The translations under genes and the position numbers were made by a program. The notes below the pieces were generated by a model. It had not been told where the DNA came from, made no database searches, and saw nothing but the letters and a program-made list of their open reading frames with translations. Source: Hesseltinella vesiculosa (lineage: Eukaryota > Mucoromycota > Mucoromycetes > Mucorales > Cunninghamellaceae). Taken from it: a stretch of 64,000 nt of DNA. The stretch spans positions 248,001 to 312,000 of the forward strand of contig MCGT01000022.1 in NCBI GenBank assembly GCA_002104935.1, in the 5' to 3' direction. This document shows, piece after piece, positions 1-11,708 of this stretch. Every line of letters starts with the position of its first letter. The first letter of the stretch is position 1.

Positions 1-47
1 GACACTTACGCATTTTTTTTTTTTGAAAAACAAAACAAAACAAAAAG

Positions 48-1541
48 CTCACGCCTATAACCACCCCAAACTTTTGCCAACGTTATCTTCATCCACCGTT
101 GCCTGGGAACAAATCATTTTGGAAGGCCATGCCACTCACCCTGTAAGATAAAAGAGGAAAAATCGATAGCACGTGTTAAAAACAACTAAAAAACCAATTT
201 TTTTTTTTTTCACAGATGCACAAGGCAAGAAAAAGTTTCCCACCTATGGTGCCTGTGACACCGGGTGATAATGACTTGGAAGAGCCTGTGTTACGATTGG
301 TTGCGGTACCCAAAAGTTCGATCCAAATGCGTGGCGATTTCCTGGCGAACGTCCAGCCCTGGGTAGATTTGCTCATGACGCAACAAGACCAAGCAAAGTG
401 GACGATCACGCATGTGCTGATGCCTGTGCACCAACTGCAATTGCCCAACATCGAGCAGCGGTTTTCTGATGTCCAGGTGTTGCCAGCTCAAGGTCACTCG
501 GTGTCTGTTCAAAGCCTGACGTCGATCCGATCGGTTGCCGCGCCTGATCTGGTGGCAGGGCTCAGCCTGAAACTCTGCCTTGGTATCAAGGTCTCCTCAG
601 CCTTGCGAACAATCACACCCTTCTCGACTTACTTTGGGCCTGGGTTCTCCGAAAACGTGGTGCCACGGCTGACGTATGATCCTGCTGTGCTTTGGATCGA
701 ACGTGAGTTGGCGAGTGCCGTATACAAGCATGACGACACCGACATGGCCAAGCATTGCAGCTGTGTGGTGCGTGAAGCCTTTGAATACCAACCTGATGCT
801 GATGCCATCATCCCCTGCGCTGCTCTCGTGGAGAAGATCCAGCGTCCCGATACACAGATGACCCTGGTTCAGCATGTATGGCAGCTGGACAGCCAAGACA
901 AACGCCGGGATTTCCTCGATCGATATGTCGACCTGCTGTTGCAAGCGTTCCTGCCTCCTGTCCTGGTCAATGGCGTAGCCTTTGAAGCCCATGGTCAAAA
1001 CACTCTTGCCCGCTTTGATCGAACCACCGGTGAACTCAAAGGCTTTGTTGTGCGTGATTTTGGTGGCGTCAAGGTCCATCGCCCTACTCTGCGTGACTCT
1101 TGCCAAGTGGATATTGATGTCTTGCCTGAAAGCTGTGTTGTGGCCGAGACCAAGGATGAGGTAAGCCGAAAAAAAAAAAACGATGCATCTGCTGACATGA
1201 TCGCGCATATATAGGTGTACAAGCTTCTCTATCACACCGTTTTCCATTGCCATCTGCAACGATTGATCCGCGTGCTGGATTTACACTACAATGGTGAAGG
1301 CTGGGCGTTGGTACGCAAACACCTGACTCGTTTGGTGCCCAAGGATCACGATTTGTGGAAGGTTCTGATGGAACAAGACAAAGTCCCTGGCAAGTGTTTG
1401 ATTCGCATGAAGATGGAAGAGCTCTATCGAGATGTAAGTCATCGTACTTTGCCCAACGTTTGATTACTGACCACTGCTCCCCCTTAGTATATCTACAGCC
1501 CTGTGCCAAATGTTATTCTGTCGACCGCTGTGAACAATTGA
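48..1541 (+). CDS. rfs: NIS siderophore synthetase (IucA/IucC family), rhizoferrin-synthetase-like, 5' truncated
   Basis: The enzyme should use ATP to join citrate to diamine (putrescine) amines, making the polycarboxylate siderophore rhizoferrin. The 5' end lies outside the window. Visible exons are about 48-142, 216-1160, 1215-1433 and 1488-1541, and all junctions keep frame with GT-AG introns. The first junction rebuilds the family ATP-binding signature EGHATHPMHKARK. Near the C terminus EAHGQNT and VRDFGG are typical of the FhuF-like half. The family is normally about 550-620 aa and roughly 420 residues are visible, so about a quarter is missing. Known: NIS synthetases make rhizoferrin in Rhizopus. 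Inferred: the substrate here. No transporter gene is adjacent except the sulfate permease, which is probably unrelated. Confidence 0.85.
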
Positions 1542-2609
1542 AGTCGGCCTTTTTTTTATTGCATGGTGGTACAACCCCGCCTTCTCCCTACCCCTTAACC
1601 TACATTGATCTGTAAATATCCCTCTTTCTCTTTATAAATAAAACCCTTGTTTTGATGCTCATTTATTTGTCACCAATCAAGAATGCGATCATTCATTTTT
1701 GTCCAGAAAGGTGGAACCATCAGATGACTTTTTTTTCTTAACAAAACCAATGTTGTTCATGCAAGAGAAGATCCATCTGTTTCACATTGGGGGTGTGACC
1801 CTCGAAATGGAGAAGTCCTGGGTTATGATGCTAATTCTGACTTAGAAAATGGCTCGGACCAATGCCGTCTAGGACAGAATTTTTCTCTTTTCCATGTGAG
1901 ATCCAAATTTGATCGGAGGCCTATGGCTGTCATGGCTAACCACGGCTCCGGTCAAAGTAAAAAGAAAGGGTCCTTTTTTTCTATATGCCTTTGTTATGCT
2001 TAATGAAAAAAAATAACACCTTTTTTTTTTTTTTTTGCCAAAGGCAGTGCCTTATGCATGCATGATCTTGCACTCGAGATAAACAAGCGCAACACGATCT
2101 TGCAATGTTTTGATTTTTTTTTTTTTTTTACAAGAAATGGCTGGAACGGGTCACGTTTTTTTATTTTATATTATTATTGAATCATCTGAAGTGTCATTCC
2201 ATTAAATGGCCCAAAACCCTTTATTTAGAGTGACAGGGTTCGTAGAAGAGAAGAGCGGGCAATTTTCGATTGAACCCCCAGCGAACCCAAACAAACATGC
2301 AGCCATTTTTTTTTATATTATTCACGCTTAACGATGACATTCCATGAGGCCATCGTTTATTTTTATTTTTCATTTTTCATTACTGGAAAAGGAATAATCA
2401 TCCCAAGAATGGTCATGACCGATAAACTTTGTCGCCTTGCAGGGAAAGGAACAGTTTCCATGGCTATGACTCGATATGCATAAACGTTCACCGCGATGTT
2501 TAAGAAGCTAAAAAGACTTTTTTGGACTCCTTTTTTTTTTTTTTTTTCCTTCTCTTTCCTTATTCTTTTCTACTTTTTTTTTTTTAATACTTTTTTTTAA
2601 TACCCAAAT
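1542..2609. other. Intergenic, T-rich
   Basis: About 1.07 kb between the siderophore synthetase stop and the sulfate permease start. An AATAAA-like sequence near 1637 could serve 3' processing of the upstream gene. Several T runs of 10-16 nt occur (around 2022, 2115, 2530, 2575). No supported gene or RNA is seen. Confidence 0.6.
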
Positions 2610-5322
2610 ATGCCCCCAATCACAGTGGATTATACGCCAAACACACTTAAATCTAAATGGCGCCATTCTCGACAACACTTTCCGTGGTTGATGCGTACTT
2701 ATGTTGCCAGTTTTTTCCCGGTTAGAAAATGGATTCACCATTACAACTTGTCCGTAAGTATCAAGGAATGCATTCCTTTTTTTGGTTCCAGAACGTGCGG
2801 AAGAAAAAAAAAGATCAGGGACCAACTTCTTTTCTTCTTTATTGTTCGGTGGCAAATCCAGTGGTTCCTTCAAGATTTGATTGCTGGTGTCACTGTTGGC
2901 ATTGTACTTGTGCCACAAGGCATGGCCTATGCTAAACTCGCCAATTTAGATCCTCAATTTGGCCTGGTAAAATGGAAATGATGTCATCTTTTTTCCCCGG
3001 TTATCTCATTCATTTTACTTTCCTAGTATTCATCCTTTGCTGGCGTAATTTTGTACTGTCTTTTTGGTACCTCCAAAGACATCAGTATTGGTTTAATATG
3101 TAAAGCATTCTGCCTCCCCGCTGACATGGATGATCCCTCACCTCCGCTCAAGCAGTACCTAAATATGGTAACTCATTTTTCTCTTTCTTTTCCCTCTCTT
3201 TTAGCAACGGTGTCGCTTCTTGTGGGTCAAGCTGTCCGCACAACCACCTCTTTATATTCTGACATAACTGGTCCTCAAGTAGCTGCTGTCCTGTCTCTTA
3301 TAACTGGGATCGTCAGCATATTGATTGGGATAATGAGGTTAGGTGTTGTGATTGATTTTATCCCAGGTAATTTTGCAAATCCTTATTTCCTCATTGCATG
3401 CCAAATGATCTCATGTTGCACTTTTCGTAGGTCCTGCAATTGCTGGTTACATGACAGGGTCTGCCATCACCATCTCTCTCGGCCAGGTAGGAAAGGCAAA
3501 AGCCATCCTGATCATCATGTGCTCACCCTCTTTGTCCGCCAGCTGCCCAAGCTGTTTGGTCTAAGTCACGTGGATTCTCATCAATCGCCTTATCGGATTG
3601 TCATTGAATTTTTCTCCAATCTTTCACAAACGAAATTGGACGCAGCTTTTGGCTTGACTGCCCTGTTGTTGCTCTATGTCATCAAGTATGGATGCCAGTA
3701 TCTCGGCAAACGTGTTGATGGTCGCAAAGAACGCGCCCTGTTCTATATCGAAATCATGCGCAACGGATTTATTGTTATCTTGGGCACCTTGGTATCCTTT
3801 GGCATCAATTATGGCCAAGAAACAAGCCTGATCTCCATCATTCGGGATGTCCCAGCTGGCTTTGTGGCGATGGGTGTTCCTCAAGTCGACACACGCATCC
3901 TTTCTGCCTCATCCAACATCACCCCTTCCATCATCATCATCATGATCCTCGAACACGTGTCTGTGGCCAAGTCGTTTGGTCGCATTTATGACTATGCCAT
4001 TGAGCCCAACCAAGAAATCTTTGCCATTGGCGTCAGCAACGTTGTAGGTTCCTTTTTTGGGTAAGTGCTTTGTGAAAAAAAAAAAAAAAAGCCTGGGACC
4101 ACCGCCGATGAAGAGCTCATTTTTTTTTTTTTTTTTTGCCATTGCTAGTGGGGCGCCAGCAACAGGGGCGTTTAGTCGAACGGCCATCATGGCCCGGTCT
4201 GGCGTGGCAACTCCTGCTGCCGGCATCTTCTCCGGAGCTGTGGTGGTGCTGGCGTTGTATGCATTGACGCCTGCATTTTATTACATTCCTGATGCAGTAC
4301 TCGCAGCCGTGGTGATCCATGCCGTTGTCGACTTGGTATCCAAACCAAAGTATCTTAAACGGTTGCTCAACACTAGTATGTTGGAGTTCCTGGTGTGGCT
4401 TGCTGGCGTGGTGGTGACCATCTGTGTCGACGTGCCAACCGGCATCTACGTAGCCGTGGGCACCTCCATGCTGATCATGCTCGGCCGACTTGCTCGTCCT
4501 CCTGTCAAACTGCTTGCCCGTGTCCCAATGGAAGACGCCATGACCTCGGCACAGAAAAAAATCAAGACCCAGCATACAGACGAAACCACCGTGCTGTTGC
4601 CTGATCGCTTTTTATATGTGGACGAGCGGGATGCCAACTTTCAAACGCAGTGCAAGCCGCTTCCCTCTGGCTTGCTTGTGTTTCGTCTGGACGAGCCTCT
4701 TATCTATCCAAATGGAGAATATGTGGCAGAGACCATTTTGGCCAATATCAAAACTCGCACCAATGATGGAAGCAGCATTGTAGCACCAATAGCCGACGAT
4801 CTTTCTTTAAAAAAGAAAAAAGAAACCATGCCGTGGAACAAGGCGTGCCAAAAGGACCTTCATCATCATCATCAGCGACTTCATTTACCCATCCTCAAAG
4901 CCCTGGTCCTAGATTTTGCTTCGGTCAACCGTCTGGACAGCACTGCCCTTCAATGTCTCGAAAATCTGAAAAACAACGTCGAGGCTTACGCTGGTCAATC
5001 GGTGGAATGGCACTTTACCGGATTACAGCACCATCCCCAGGTACGACGTGATTTGGTCAACTTTGGCTTTGGCGGTACTACCATGCACTCGGTCACACAC
5101 GAAAGTCTGTCCTCGCCCTCTTGCTCCCGAACGTCTCAGTCTGAAGTGCAAGAGGACCAGCTGTCCATCGAAAAAACCGACTTCCCCGCCACATCACTAG
5201 ATCAATCGTCCATTGAGTCCGTTGTCATCTCCGGCATGCCTCAAGATGCTTATCAGTTTTTCCACTGGGATGTCGACACTGCCGTTTCCTTTATTACAAG
5301 CAGGTGGCATCAAGAAGCTTGA
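2610..5322 (+). CDS. SulP-family sulfate permease with C-terminal STAS domain
   Basis: Plasma-membrane sulfate transporter related to yeast Sul1/Sul2 and Neurospora CYS-14. Seven exons (2610-2753, 2862-2966, 3027-3099, 3205-3366, 3431-3486, 3543-4060, 4149-5322) sum to 2232 nt and encode 743 aa. Family signatures read through the junctions: DLIAGVTVGIVLVPQGMAYA in the first membrane region, SKDISIG, and FIPGPAIAGYMTGSAI, which is formed only after splicing. PATGAFSRTAI also appears only after joining exons 6 and 7. The cytoplasmic STAS domain covers roughly residues 510-690, with VLDFASVNRLDSTALQ, and is interrupted by a Lys/His-rich insertion. The ATG at 2610 precedes the usual short cytoplasmic N terminus. 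Sulfate as substrate is inferred from the family. Confidence 0.93.
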
Positions 5323-5665
5323 CCTCCCACATCACCCCAAAGCAAGTAAATCAAAAAAAATTACAATAAAAATAAAAAAAACTGCCAATAAAGTTAGTGC
5401 CTCTTTTGGCTCGTTCGCTTTTTTCTGATCACACGTGGACAACGCTATTTTGCTTTGGCTCGAGTCAAAAAAATGAAGATCATGCACGACATGGTCCGAT
5501 CCGGCAGTTTCATTGGCCGGTTCATTTGTGCTCTAAATAGGGTAGGTCTCCAAAAAAAGGTAGGCGGGGACAAGTGTTTCATTCTTTCTTTTTCTTCCTT
5601 TCCTTCTCTTCCCCTTCTTCTTTTTCATTCCATGCTTACTTTATTCCATCGTTTATACGTGAAGT
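5323..5665. other. Short intergenic spacer
   Basis: About 340 bp holding the presumed 3' UTR of the permease and the 5' UTR of the PH-LRR gene. Pyrimidine-rich sequence (about 5575-5640) lies just upstream of the next ATG, a common fungal core-promoter feature. No further gene is seen. Confidence 0.5.
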
Positions 5666-8600
5666 ATGAGTTTTTCCATGTCTTCGTCCATGTCTATGAA
5701 TACAACACCCCCTTCTTCGCCACAGTGGAATGACTTTACTGCCATGAAGCCTTACCATCACCTGCCCACCGCCTATGCTTCGCCACCTATTTCACCATTG
5801 CAATCCGACAATTTGCTTCGTAAAGAATCACCTCCTATGCTTGATCAGCCTTTGGAATGGACAAACCGCATTCTGCACTCTGGGCCCATGGTGCTGTGCT
5901 CGCCCCAGTCTCGCTTTAGTCGTCAAAAAAAGTGCTTTTGTGTCCTGACCGGCAGTGCCTTGGTCCGCTTCAAATCGAGCGACAAGGCCGTGAAAGCTTA
6001 TCCTGGCCTGGAAACCAACGGCTCTGAAGAGTTGCCTCCGTCTGTTCCTCTTGATCAGCAAAAAATCGTGGTCGCCCTTGATACCGTTTACGCTGTCCAT
6101 AAGGTTGCCCTCTCGCCTTTCCAAAGCGGCGTCCGCATCGACTACGTGAACACCAAAGACCGCAGTGTCGCCCCTTCCCATGCCATCTTGTATCCTGTGG
6201 ACCATGCCGCCCTCAAATCCTGGATCCAAGCCCTCCGTCAAGCCATCGAACCCTACCTGCTTGGGCTGGTCAGCATCGGCAGCGCCGAGCAGTTTTCAGC
6301 CTTTGAACGCTTCAAGAAACAAAAAGATGCCTCTGGCTCGTCCTCGTCCTTGATTCACAAAGTGCTTTTGAAGACATCCAAGCACTACTCCCAGAACAAC
6401 ACCACTTCACACACTCCTGCGCCAGCCAGTAGCTCCGGCTCTGGCAATAAGTATTATCACATGCACGGCTACCACGACACCAACAACAACACCAGTGTGC
6501 CCATCGAGCAAAAAGACATTTATGTACCCATCGTCCTTGCCCTGGGCGACAACAGCCTCTACCTCTTACCATCCAAGTCGGAGCATGCCGACTACCGCCG
6601 CTACGTCAAGCGTGATCGATATGGATTGCTGTCCATCCATCGCATGGTGATCCGCGACGATGACGACACCATTCTCTTTGAGATGTGCACTGGTCATGGC
6701 CCATTGCAGACGTTGGTGCTGGTGTCCAGTATTGGCCGGCTTCTTGTTTGCTCCATTATCAAGGCTGTCCAAACGCTTTTGCCCCATGTGCCCGAGCCGC
6801 CATACACGCTTGTGTACGAAGGCACTGCCCCGGACGCCAGCCAGAAAGCCAGCGAATCAAAATCGCCCCTGGCTTCTTGGCATCGTGTCCTTGTCCAGCC
6901 TTGGACCGATCGACCCATCCAGCTTGGAAAACAGCCTCTGCAAACCATGAATACCCTGTTGGAGTCCTTGTTGATGTCCTATTGTGCTGCTCTCAATCTG
7001 GACAAGCGCCGGTTCCGCTATGAGCTCACCCAGGCCATCCATGGTCTCCCGCGCTTCCATTTGGTTGTTCTGCCTCCCAATGAAATCAACGGCAACTTCT
7101 CCTCCTATTCTCGATTGGAACTTCTTGCCTACTTTCGATCTCTACGTCACTTGGTAAGCAAGCCAAAGAAAAAAAAAGATCAGAGACTCACCCCTCTGCT
7201 CTTTTTTTTTTTTTTTTTTTCCCTAGTCACATCTTGAAAGCATCTCGTTCAAGGATATCCGTTTGCATCCCATCGCAATGTGGAAAGTTGGCAAAGAAGA
7301 TGGTTGGACAATGACGAACCGCAACGTGGCCGGCACAACCACCATGTTGGCTCAGGAGTTGTATTTGCTGCTGTTCCACAATCACCAGCTACGTGCTCTT
7401 GACCTCAGCGGTTCCAACAGCCAGCATGTTCTCTTACCTTCCTTGTCTCACTCGTCCCCAACATCACCTGTCAGCGACACGCAGCCAAATACCATGCGCC
7501 GAACCGCCTCCTTGACCCGTGTGCCCACCTCGTTGTCGACCGTGTCGCTGCATCGGACCATGACCAACAATTCGCACCGCGTCCCTGCCCAGCATACCAC
7601 AAGCAGCCCTGGTGAACCTGTGGCAGACGAATGCTCAGCTGCCTGTTCCGTCCAAGGTATTTTGCTGGCTCTTGCCCAGGTCAAAGGCACCTCGGATCTG
7701 TCGACCCTGCGATGTGACGGCTACACCTGGCATGATCAAGACATCGAGCGACTGGTGCACATGCTGACCCCCATCGGTGACTCGCCTTTTCTTGCCCTGA
7801 ACCATCTGTCCTTGCGGAATGCGCAGATATCTACCTGGTTGATGGAGGCGCTCTTGGTCGCCATCTGTCAAGGCCCGGCAGCTCAGTGTTTGGACCATCT
7901 CGACCTGCAAGAAAATCCTGGGCTGGTCTCGGTCGACGTGTTTCACCAAGTGTGGCGCCAGTGCTATCGATTGACCCACCTGGCTATGCCCTGTGCGCTG
8001 GAGGATGGGGACGACCTGGGGCTGCTGTCGCCTGCCAAGTTGCTGAATGTTCTCGACCTCAGCGGCTCCCAGCTGAACGATGACCATGTGCTTGCGCTTG
8101 CTAACTGGCTCACCCATCACGCCAACCACCTCCGACCACCCACCAAGACCAAGTTTGACCTGAAGTTGATTCTGGAACGCTGTGGTCTTCATGGCCAGCA
8201 TGTCCACCACCTGTGCCGTGCCATTGCCGTGCAGCACCACCGCCGCCTGCGCTTCCACTTGCACCTGGGCGGCAACCCTCTGGCCAAGGCTGTGCAGCAC
8301 CAACCCTGGCTCTGGGCCAGCCTGACCCACCATGGCCCTTATGCGCTCTCTCTGCAACACGTTACCTGGGAAACCAATGCTTTCCGTGAACTGCTCGATG
8401 CCCTGCGCCAGAACCTCATGGTGCAAAAGGTGGACTTGTCCAATTGCAAGATGGAGAAGAACGTCAAGTCGTCGACCCAGCCTACATCCCCCTCCATGCT
8501 GACGGCCTCCTTTGAACAGCAGCTGCTGGCCAATCAAGAAAAGAAGAGCGGCTCCTCGATGTCATCGTCGTTGATCACTGCAGACACCGACAACATTGAC

Positions 8601-9572
8601 CCTTCCTTGACCACCACGCTGGCGGCCTTTTTGGGTACCAAAGAAGGCCTCGAAGTCTTTGCCATGGACTACTCGCCCCGGCATGATTTGTATGACGCCG
8701 TGCCTGCCAGCAGCAAACGAGCCATTGAAAAGGCCAAATCCACCATGTTTGGATTGCTGCTGTCCTCGACCTTTTACCACCTGTCATGCTATCCCTCCAT
8801 GGCCAACACAACCTTGACGCATTTGTCGGTGCAACACCATGGCCTTGGCGACCGTGCCATGGCCGCTCTATGTACTTGGGCCAAGACCTGCACTTCTCTC
8901 CAGAGCTTACATGTCGATGGCAATCAGGTAAAAAAAAAAAAAAAACCACCTCCCTCTTTTTTTTTTCTTTTTCCTTGCTGACCCTTCTCTTTTTCTCTCC
9001 TTTTTGCTCAGATGACCATTGCTGGGATGCGGGCGCTGTTGGATCTAGCCAAACATTTGGATAGTTTGCATGAATTACCTCGGCCTGAGCTGGATTTCCG
9101 TCGCGAATTGCAACGATTGGAAGCCCAAGCATGGCATCTACAAGAAAGTGAAGCAGAAATGCAATACTTGGTGATCCACATGGTCGGAATGGATAGCAAG
9201 CGGGCGCGGGCTCTGATCGAAGAGCAAGTGGTTGCGCGAGAAGCCATCATGGTCGATCGATCGCAGTTGCCGCTGGTGATGGACCAGTTACACCAGCAAA
9301 TCCAAGACAACTTGGCCAAGTTCCAACGCCAGCACAAACACAAACACATGCACCCCTATTGGCCATCTGCATCCACTGTTCAGACTTCACCCAAACAGCG
9401 CACTTCGTTCTCCTTGACGCCGTTACCTACGCCACAAACTGCTTCATTCTCCTCGTCAGCCACGGCCACCTCTATGATGTCACGCCCAACCTCAGCCTAT
9501 TCTATCTTTGATGAGCCTTTGCCTCCTCCAACCTGTCCTTTACCACCCATTCCTACCCAATCTTCCTCATGA
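5666..9572 (+). CDS. PH-domain and leucine-rich-repeat protein (CARMIL-like architecture)
   Basis: Three exons (5666-7153, 7227-8927, 9012-9572) sum to 3750 nt, giving 1249 aa. The N-terminal approximately 200 residues look like a PH-type domain (WTNRILHSGPMVLCSPQ through LKSWIQALRQAIEPYLL). A second ordered region (IYVPIVLALGDNSLYLLP) follows. From about residue 520 there are RNI-type leucine-rich repeats, for example LNHLSLRNAQIS, LDHLDLQENPGLVS and LNVLDLSGSQLNDDHVLALA. The C terminus is a helical stretch and a Ser/Thr/Pro-rich tail. Known: PH plus RNI repeats occur in CARMIL proteins that bind capping protein and membranes. Function here is inferred only from architecture. Intron 2 carries A and T runs next to its splice sites. 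Confidence 0.8.
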
Positions 9573-10191
9573 TGTTTATGATTCCCTCTCTTCCCTACTT
9601 TTTCTATGTGATACCCCCCCCCCCACCCACTCTCTTCTTATGGATCTTGAATAAATTTTTTTTTTTTTCGCTAGTCCAGCAGCGTTGTTCATGGGACTGT
9701 GTGCAAGGCCCAAAAGAAGTAATTTTCCATGTTTCTGGATAGTGACTTGAATCTTTGCCTTTCACAAAAAAAGGAGACTTTTTTTGTCTTTGGCGTAAAA
9801 CAAGACGTGTAGCGGCACAGTGGATGATTTTTTTTTTAGAAGCAAATTCGCAATGGATCCATCTTTTTATTTTCAGAATCTGTGACAGGATGGGATTTAT
9901 CGTACTGGAGCAAAAAAAAAAAAAAAAAAAAATCGAGAGGGAGAAATGAAAGTGGTCAGGGAAAAGGAAATGGAAAGGGAAAAAAAGGAGGCATGATAAT
10001 AGAGAAAAATAAAAGATGCTAGGCAAAGGAGAGGGGATGGGAGGTCTGAGGTGAAGAGAAAAAAAAAAAAAAGTGACCAGCAAGGGGAAGTCAGCGTCAG
10101 AAAAAAAGAAGAGTGGATGATAAACCTTTGAAAAGGGGAAGGAATAATCGATAAGATGAGGATGAGGATGTCAATATAAAGAAGTGGTCAT
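9573..10191. other. Convergent intergenic region
   Basis: About 620 bp between two convergent genes (PH-LRR and Ras). Contains a C run at about 9613-9624, a 19-nt A run near 9912 and purine-rich tracts. It probably holds both 3' UTRs. No open frame looks protein-like. Confidence 0.5.
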
Positions 10192-11077
10192 TTAAAGAAT
10201 GCAGCATTTCTTGCTCTTGTCCTTTCGTTTCTTGTAGTTGTGTGTTTGATTGGAGCCTTCACGATTGGCACGGATGGTACGGACGACAGTGTAAAAGGAC
10301 CGTTCCACATTGACACAGGTTTTGGCAGAGGTTTCGATAAAGTCGCAGCCGAGGTGCTTGGCCATTTGGAATCCTTCTTCTCGTGATACTTCCCGTTCGG
10401 TGATCTTGTCGCATTTGTTGCCCACCAATATCAAGGGCACATTGTCCACATCCTTGACACGGAAGATCTGGTCTCTGAACCGTTCGACTCGTTCAAATGT
10501 GGAGCGTGATGAAATCGAATACACCAGCAAAAACCCTTCACCATCACGGATCCATTGATCACGCAGAGCTGTGTACTCCTCTAGAGTAACACACGGCCGC
10601 AGAAAAAAAAAGTTTCAGTACAATCGGTCCAAAAAAAAATGGAAGATTTTACCTTGGCCTGCGGTATCCAAGACCTCCAGCACACAAGGTTGGTCATCAA
10701 TCACCACTTGTTTTCGGTATGAATCTTCGATAGTAGGATCGTATGTCTAACATGGAGAAAAAAAGGTCGTCAATTCAAAGGATGGTTGGACAGGACTCAT
10801 TCTTGTTCGTCTTTTATACCTCTGTAAGAAAAAAAAAGGGTGAGTTCTCAGCGTTGTCATGGCAACCAATCTGTTGTCTCTCATTCTTTTTGTTTATTTT
10901 TTTCTTGTCCGTCCAGACTTACCAACAAAGTGATTAAGACATAATTGAATGGTCAGAGCCGTCTGTTGATATTAAAAAGAGTGATAAGAGACATGGCCAG
11001 AATGTCAAACTAGAATACAAGAGCCTTACCTTTCCCACACCACCATCTCCAAGCACAACAATCTTATAGAGCATCAT
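10192..11077 (-). CDS. Ras-family small GTPase, fungal Ras2 type
   Basis: Membrane-anchored GTP switch. Minus-strand exons 11077-11030, 10962-10923, 10821-10820 (2 nt), 10746-10653 and 10580-10192 sum to 573 nt, encoding 190 aa. Motifs: P loop GDGGVGKT (split by intron 1), Switch [18 protein letters not shown]3 DTAGQEEY (split by an intron), G4 NKCD and G5 ETSAK. The end is a Lys-rich stretch plus the CaaX box CCIL, so it should be prenylated; the final Leu favours geranylgeranylation. The start at 11077 gives the standard [11 protein letters not shown] terminus. The 2-nt exon supplies the last two bases of the Glu codon in Switch I; without it the frame breaks or two residues are lost. Divergently transcribed from the cyclin gene. 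Confidence 0.93.
10820..10821 (-). other. 2-nucleotide microexon of the Ras gene
   Basis: On the minus strand the dinucleotide AG lies between a pyrimidine-rich acceptor ending CTTACAG and a donor starting GTATAA. The upstream exon ends with one base of a codon (G), and the downstream exon starts in frame with ACATACGAT. Adding AG makes GAG (Glu), restoring FVETYDPT. The flanking introns are 101 nt (10922-10822) and 73 nt (10819-10747). The exon exists only as an inference from frame and protein conservation. Confidence 0.8.
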
Positions 11078-11708
11078 TTTATATTATATAAAAAAGAGGG
11101 ATATTAAACCAGAGGTAAACGCAATGGAATGAAAAAAAAAAGATAAAATGGAGTGTAGTAAGGAAGAGAAAAGAAAAAAAGAAAGAAAAAAAAACGAGGC
11201 AAAAAAGAAGAGGAGTTTGATTTTGCAGTGTCACATGTGCCACTTGAGTGGTGCAGGTCTCCCTTTTTTTGTTTCTTCCACCACTGATTTCATGGATGGT
11301 TTTGCTTTTTTTTTTTGGACCTTTATCGTTCTTTTTTTTGGAGCTGGGATTTTGTCTCTTGAAAAAGATCTCATTGTTAGAATGAGATAAAAAAAAAAAA
11401 AGAGTGAATACAGAGGTTGTACAGATCAAAAAACGCAGGCGCCAAGCTTCCCTATCCAAAAAGAAAAACCTGGCTCATTTAGCCTAGTACTGTTACCCCC
11501 TTTTTGGATGGCGGGGGCCCTCACATGGGAGGGTATAATTCCTTTCTGACAAGCAGAGACACACTATAAAAAAAGTGTGCTTTCTGGCATGGCATGTCAG
11601 ATTTTGCGCTGCAAGAGAGAAGGCTACTTTTTTTTTTTGGGCGCAAAAAGACTCCGTCCATTTTTTTTTTTTTTTTTTTTTGCTCCCACATTTTAATTCT
11701 TTGGAACC
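11078..11708. promoter_or_regulatory. Divergent promoter region, Ras / cyclin
   Basis: About 630 bp between the start codons of two head-to-head genes, so both promoters should lie here. A GC-rich block (about 11508-11530, GGATGGCGGGGGCCC) is flanked by long T and A runs (about 11306, 11390, 11661). No TATA element stands out. No coding sequence is supported. Confidence 0.5.

Noticed and set aside
7635..8537. 300-codon frame antisense to the PH-LRR gene
   Set aside because: Shadow of the well-supported sense leucine-rich-repeat exon; Gln/Val/Gly-rich low-complexity translation.
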